From contig OY751493.1 of the NCBI GenBank assembly GCA_963565915.1, forward strand, positions 1,922,001 to 1,986,000: a DNA stretch of 64,000 nucleotides, given 5' to 3'. This document shows, piece by piece, positions 58,423 through 64,000 of the stretch. Positions within the stretch are counted from its first letter, which is position 1. Each line of letters starts with the position of its first letter. A model generated the notes under the pieces. It did no database searches. It was not told the DNA's origin and was given only the letters and a program-made list of their open reading frames with translations. The position numbers were made by a program, and so were the translations under genes. Source of the stretch: Entoloma clypeatum. Lineage: Eukaryota > Basidiomycota > Agaricomycetes > Agaricales > Entolomataceae.

Positions 58423-61400
58423 TCAATTTCTCATTTCCTCGTCAGAATCACTCCCACTCTCACTCTCAGAGTCCGCCTCAAATTCAGAGGGATCGATTTG
58501 CATGCTTCGTTGTTCAACATTAAATCCAACTTCCTTCAAGTCCTCTCCAATTTGATTAGCTTTTGAAGGTGCTGTGACCACAACCACGACTGAAGAAGAA
58601 GATTCAAACAACGGAAGGAAGTATTTCCGCAGCGCTCCTAGGACATCGTTTTTCGTGACAGCTTGATATTTCTCCAAGAGATCAACTTGATGTGCCCTAG
58701 GAACGCCCTTGAGTGCTTGGTTTGTGAATGAGACCAAAGCCTGATAGATCCTGATAAACGAACATCAGATAGAGATGGGGTACTTGCTTACCGCCCGTCC
58801 AGCAGTGGATACATTTTTCGCGACGCCATATACAATGCTACTCTTTGCAGCGTCTAAAGTCGTCGGGTCAAATGCAATCTGGGTGTGTACGTTAACGATA
58901 CTGCATCCTTCAGATTGGGCGTGGACGCACTGATCCATCGACTACACCTCTCAAGACCTTAGCTGCTTCGTGGTATGCGCTGATACTGTTGGAACTCTGG
59001 ATAAAGAAGACTGCTGAGTAAAGAGTAACTGCATTGACAAATGAACATACGCGGTACAGCGAGAAGCTCAATAACCCTGCTTCAACATCTAGGGATATGT
59101 AAGCTCCATATGCCAGACCTGACCCACGAATGTAACGCTGGTCGAGGTGTCAGGCATGGAGAGGATACATAGGAGACCAAGACCTACCCAGAGATAGCTT
59201 TCGGTGGCATTTAGGACTTCAAGCGCCACCCGAATGGCAGGATACTCTGGATGGTCGAAACCTTGGATGGCTTTTGTTGTATGCGTCACATATGAGCTCT
59301 CAATAGTTGGGAGGCTCATGACAATAGCCTTCAAAGGCAATATAGATCAAATTAGAATTATGGGCCAGATAAGAATGAACCTTTCGGATGGGCTTCTGCC
59401 CGATTTCACTGAGTGCATTTGAGGCGATAGGGACTGGGGAGAGTTCACTATCCTAGAAAACAACGCATAAGGAAGGTTCTACATCGGGACTGACGGTGTT
59501 GTACCTGTAAGTGAGCAAAGTGATTTGCCCACAGGCTCCGGGGTTTCTCAAGCTTCAAGACATTGCCAGTTACCGAGAAGCGCATGTCAGATGGGTTGAT
59601 TACTGAGCTGACACATCAGGTTTGGCTATTTACTTTGAATGCGTTCGCACTTACAATATCTCCGTATTTCCTCAAAGTCAGCAATCACCTCATCAGGAGA
59701 ATCTTGGAGTTGTTGGGCAAGTTTAGGGATGAAGTCAACTTGAGGTAGAACACTTCCTGAGCGAGAAGTTGAGTTGTCGCTGTAGATCAGATCAGCCCAT
59801 AATGATCCCAAGACGGTATTCCCATCTCTTTTAATTTCTGGCAAGGATTGCTGAATTTTGGCAATGACGATCTGCAACCTGTCCACAAACATTTAGCCCT
59901 GGACTTCCCCGAATCAATAAGTTGCTTACCTATCCTTATCAAATTCAGCGCCATAAAGGAGATCCTTCAACCAGGTGATGGCTGCCTCATAGAGGGTGAT
60001 TTCAACCTTGATGGTGATGCGGAACGTATCTGTAAAAGAGTTTGAGAATCCCAGGCCTACTTCATAGGATACGGTCTCGCTGTCAAGTTTGTTGACAACT
60101 TCTTCGTGTGTCATTCGTCCTCCAGAATGCCTTTTGACCGGCAGTGCGAAGAAGGCCGACAGATACGTGGATATGTGTCTGCCGGACCTGTTTCAGTCAA
60201 AGAACCGGTCGAGTGAGGAAGGGTGCTTACGGGCGCAGGCGATTCGGAAGTTTGGCCAAGGATAGTACTGCATGGATTGAAACGAAGTCGGACTGATGAA
60301 TAGTTAATGCATGTTCGTGTACTGAGCAGAAGACATGCTTACCTCAACGTGATCGTACTGAACAAAGAAGGGCAAAGGAGATCCGTCTGCATCAATATGC
60401 TCTGCCAAATCTGACGAGGTCATTAAGGGGTTCTTTCTTTTTCTGCCTCTTCCCGGTTCCTGTAAACTCTGGACAGGTATCCAAGAGATGCTCTTCACAT
60501 CAGGAACGGGAAAGGCAGTCAGAAGCTCCTTTGGAATTGGCTTATCATGCTCAGCTTTAGCCTCCTCAAGTTCGGCTTCGGCTTTTTTTAGTCCCTCGGG
60601 ACCGAGCTCTGCAACTTGTTGAGCGACTCTAGCTTTTTCGTCATCTTCAAGTTGGGTAGCTAACGTTGCAGAGGGTTTTCCGATAATGACAATGGAAGGA
60701 GGGTCGATATAATATCTGATGATGAAGATAGTTCGATCTCACGAATGGAGTGAGCAACGATATATCAACATACTTTTGTAGAAGGTCAGTCCATTTCTCA
60801 CTTGGCCATGTCCGCAATTCGAGATATTGGTTGATCTCATCCATTGAAACCTTGAGCTGAGAACCATCTTGTGCACCATACAAAAAGTCAGCTATAATCG
60901 TGCCAGAAAAAGTATCTCCTTTGGCAGATTCAAGTTTGCTACGGAGCTATCGATGGGTAAGAATATCATTCATTCGATGTAAAGGTATGAATCCGACTTA
61001 CTTGACGCTCGTCCCTGTTCAGGACCATCGCCATCCGTTCCATATCGATACCTTCTTTAACAATTCTCTTGAAACTTTCCTGGAGCTTCGTATCGAAAGC
61101 GTCCAGATGTTCGGTAGGAACGGATCCCACATATATGGGTAGATCGACGTGCGTGGCCCGTGTGTCCTCCCCGAAATATATGTATGAACTTTTAGTGACG
61201 GTCAATACCACTGTGCCGTGTCATATAGAGAACTCGTACCAGAGGGGTGAATCTGTTTCCACGTATTCCTTATTGAGCGGGGCAACAGCGGATGAGGTCA
61301 AGTAAGTTCCAAGAATATCTAATGCCTTTAATGACCGAGTTCACCACCAGAAACGCATAGCCAAGTTAAATCACTACCTTGCGCTCTAAAAAGGCCGCGG

Positions 61401-62720
61401 GGGATGGACCCAAAAAGTTAATTGTCAATTCACCCATACCTACCGGAACGTTTGAATTATGACTTGTGTTGGATGTGAGGTAGGAGTATACGAACTTTCA
61501 TCTTTCTCCGGAAACTCGACTGTGCTTCTTGTCGTTTTCAAAATCGGAGACCTTGTTGCGCTGTCTGTTTCGACAAAAGGTCGTTTCCAGCCCGGGGGAC
61601 GAGGGCCAATATTTTGGCCATGTGATATAAGGGTAGGCTCTACCTCACGTTGAACGACATCTAAGAGCGATGAGGTCCCGCTCGAAAGCGTTCCACCAAC
61701 GATGAGCGACAGGTTATGAGGTACATAATATGTTGCATGATATTTCCTGACTATCATTCCGATTAGGTCAAGGCAGCGCGCAAGACGGCGGATATTACTT
61801 TGTTCGGCTGTCAATACCCTGAGGGCTTTCATGAGCCCTCCAGTCTCACTGCGATACCCACTGCCGGGAGGATTCATCAGTTGTTGGAATCTAGGACGAT
61901 GAACACGTAAGATTCAGCAGGAGAAACATCGGTAAAGGCAGACCGAAGTGCCATGAGATCCCCAGATGTATTTTCCCGGCCTTGCATTTCGCTATAAACT
62001 ACTCCAGAGTCCCCGCCCTTGCCGTCGATATGGTGAACCTGAAAAATCCTCAAGACAAGGTTGGGATTCTTCATGGGTGAAACTGACCTCCGTTACAAAC
62101 CTGGAGGACATCTAGAGTTAGGGGTATGTCGAAGGCCGAAAGAATAGGCACAGACCCAGCGTTTGTTATAGTTGGATATAGAATATGATCAATATAGATA
62201 GGCAATAACTGGAGAAAGCCCTGTTCCCCAGCGGTGGATATTGTATATGCGGTATGATCAGTATCGGTCCAAGCGTTTGTTCCATTTGAGAATCCACGAT
62301 TCGCTAGGAGATCTAAGACGCCCTTGTAAGGGTATTTCTCAGAACCCATAAAGACCAGACTAAAGATATGCCATGAGTCTACTGCAGAGAAGCGGGACGC
62401 AGTACATACTGTTCCAAAGTGTGAGGACAACCCGAGTCGTCAAAAACTTTATTTTTATTTGAGATGTGAGTGAAGTCTAAGGGATTGGACTGGCAACTCA
62501 CTTTCGGTGGCAACTACCAGGTATCCGTTGACCAGCGGAGCTGGGAAAAGGATGAGATGTCTGGAGTATTGTTGAAAGAGCACCAACCTTCATAATCAAG
62601 GTGCACAACACTCAGTCCAGTGACTCGACTCTGCCATTTAGAAACTACAACATCTGTAAAATCTAGTTCAACTCTTTTGATGAGGTCGAAGTTGCCAAAT
62701 TTTTCTGGTGCGTGCGACAT
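58423..62720 (-). CDS. M16-family metallopeptidase (yeast Sdd3/YOL098C type)
   Basis: Start placed at 62720 (MSHAPEKFGNFDLIKRVELD), stop 58423; ~1,050 residues in many exons. The inverted zinc motif HxxEH appears in PHTLEHLVFMGSEKYPYKGV, with the downstream Glu region YSEMQGRENTSGDLMALRFQ. Other landmarks: LLANRGFSNGTNAWTDTDHT, PGSGYRSETGGLMKALRVLT, RKYHATYYVPHNLSLIVGGT. The C-terminal exon (58737-58423) ends in an acidic tail SESESGSDSDEEM. A 66-codon in-frame extension to 62918 is Arg-rich and presequence-like, so mitochondrial targeting is possible. Substrate unknown. Not every central exon border was fixed. Confidence 0.82.
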
Positions 62721-62915
62721 GGTTGTGCTTCTAAAAGCGATCGGATGGCGTAGTTCCGGAACGAGGAAGTCTCGATTGGAAATAAATGGTGAAGGACGGC
62801 GGGGGACAACAGGACTTGGTCGATGTCGGCCGACAGAAACTAGACGGCTCAATGCTCGAGTTCCTGCCGAGAGTAATGGCATACAGTCGACGACGCACTG
62901 CACCAAAATGCAAGG

Positions 62916-62923
62916 CACGTGAC
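62916..62923. promoter_or_regulatory. CACGTGAC site between M16 and NGL2-type genes
   Basis: CACGTGAC lies 5 bp upstream of the nuclease ATG at 62928, in the shared 207-bp promoter with the M16 gene. Its closeness to the ATG makes an initiator-region or 5' UTR location likely. Confidence 0.3.
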
Positions 62924-62927
62924 TTTG

Positions 62928-64000
62928 ATGCCCCCCATTCAGCGTTTCGAGCGGACTCCTGAACAGACAGCTCTTTCTGAAGAACGGAGAGCAAAGAAAC
63001 TCAAGAATGCGGCTGAAAATATCACAGGACCTAGAATCCTAGAAAGACGATGGATAGACATACAAAACCCAGCGCAAGGGCTTCAACGCATCAAGGTCCT
63101 CACCTGGAATGTCTGTCTGTTCTTGTTCCCGCAATGGCCCTTGGATCTGACAAGTCTCTCTCAATAACCCAAGCTACTTGCGCAATGTTTAATTCGTGCG
63201 TATGCTAGGATTTTGCCCTTCGCAAGAGCTGGAACGATCAACAAACAGGGCGCAATCTGTTTCCGACCAGTAACTGCCTCAAAACTGGTCAACGCGAACA
63301 TATGCTCTATCGCGAACTACTAGCTCCCCAAGCCGATATCATGTGCCTCCAGGTACTCGGATTTGCTTGTTATAACTGTTCGCTTCTCATCGTGATTATT
63401 TTATAGGAAGTCGATCGCTTGGATAAGGTACTTCCTGTCCTTGAGAACGCAGGTTATGCGCACCACTATGCAGCCGGCGATGGGAAGAAACACGGATGTC
63501 TCATCGCGTTCAAACAAGACATGTATACTATGGTCGCGCACAAACTCGTCAAATATGACGACGAATATGTTCGATCTGACGGAGATGAAGCAGTCCGCCG
63601 AGGACGAAGCTTTCATACGAGAAATATCGGCTCTCTGGTATCCCTTCAAAGTAATCACAAAGATGAGGGTGCGATAGTGGCAACCACTCACTTGTTCTGG
63701 CATCCGCGGTAGGCAATGTAACTGCCTGACCTTCGTCGCAACTAATGAACTCACGATAAATTGTACACGTAGCTACACATACGAAAGAGCGAGGTTTGCT
63801 CTGTTTCCATTGCTTCACGGAATCATTACCCTTCAATCTGACAGGCAAGCGGGTATCTTGATCAGAGAGATCACGAAATTCAGGACTGACCTCGGGGTCG
63901 TTGGTTGGCCATGTATCGTCGCCGGTGGTAAAACCCCTTCAGTCAGGCATCTTCCCTTCTTCTTGGACTCACAACGAGCTCGTAGATTTCAATTTTGGAC
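62928..64000 (+). CDS. Exonuclease/endonuclease/phosphatase-fold RNA nuclease, Ngl2/CCR4 type, 3' truncated
   Basis: Starts MPPIQRFERTPEQTALSEER. Joined exons: LQRIKVLTWNLLAQCLIRRN, LFPTSNCLKTGQREHMLYRE, LLAPQADIMCLQEVDRLDKV, DGKKHGCLIAFKQDMYTMVA, RGRSFHTRNIGSLVSLQSNH, IVATTHLFWHPR and WPCIVAGDFNF at the edge. Catalytic EEP residues: N of TWN, E of LQEVD, and N/D of DFN; the rest lies beyond 64000. The MCLQEVDR and QREHMLYRELL blocks are those of Ngl2/angel-type deadenylases/RNA-processing nucleases. Introns of about 50-65 nt. Divergent from M16. Confidence 0.85.

Overview
This is a gene-dense stretch of a basidiomycete (Agaricomycotina-type) nuclear genome. The evidence is very short introns (mostly 45-65 nt) breaking nearly every gene, UTR-like spacers of 50-300 bp, and recognisable fungal proteins: the eisosome protein Pil1, mitochondrial carrier Mtm1, vacuolar SNARE Vam7, Snf4, Mediator Med5 and ribosome-assembly factor Ipi1. 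About 43 protein genes were resolved by joining exons across frames. No tRNA, rRNA, CRISPR array, virus or secondary-metabolite cluster was seen.

Layout. 1-8.6 kb: 5' end of ribosomal protein eL32 (-), a PAS-kinase-type kinase (+), TEF1 (+), a dienelactone-hydrolase-like enzyme in 13 exons (-), a membrane GNAT (+) and ELP5 (+). 8.9-17.4 kb: mitochondrial aspartate aminotransferase (-), aspartyl-tRNA synthetase (+), a possible one-TM protein, PIL1 (-), an eIF4E-family protein (-) and MTM1 (+). 17.5-26.7 kb: VAM7, a methyltransferase and SNF4 (all -), an SSH4/EAR1-like SPRY protein (+), a divergent pair of related genes of unknown function, and a CDF zinc transporter (+). 26.8-34.4 kb: MED5, a GRIP golgin and PEX14 (all -). 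34.5-44.5 kb: TUF1, GCV3, a complex I subunit, NAA40, RIO2, SPF30, eIF3h and a secreted double-psi beta-barrel protein. 44.8-54.6 kb: IPI1, an ERI1-like exonuclease and NPC2 (-), a 4-TM protein (+), mitochondrial L17 (-), mitochondrial acyl carrier protein (+), an SMP-30 family protein (+) and a 634-bp inverted-repeat transposon (MITE). 54.8-64 kb: uL13, a triple-KH protein, an RSA1/NUFIP1-like protein, an M16 metallopeptidase (-) and an NGL2-type nuclease cut by the right edge.

Most genes are housekeeping. Two groups encode nuclear-encoded mitochondrial proteins (34.4-38.1 kb and 50.7-52.5 kb). Genes are packed very tightly: several head-to-head pairs have about 50-130 bp between start codons, and several tandem pairs have 2-75 bp between stop and start.

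The main points for a second look are: (1) the divergent paralogous pair at 23.5-24.9 kb, which shares an exon of identical length and phase; (2) the Tc1/mariner-like MITE, whose terminal repeats carry a GTCACGTG site just upstream of a ribosomal protein gene; (3) at least seven GC-AG introns, each needed to keep a conserved reading frame; (4) a 9-nt microexon; and (5) GNAT and ELP5 separated by two bases. All gene models come from reading by eye; exon joins were chosen by frame, splice signals and remembered family consensus, without any database search.
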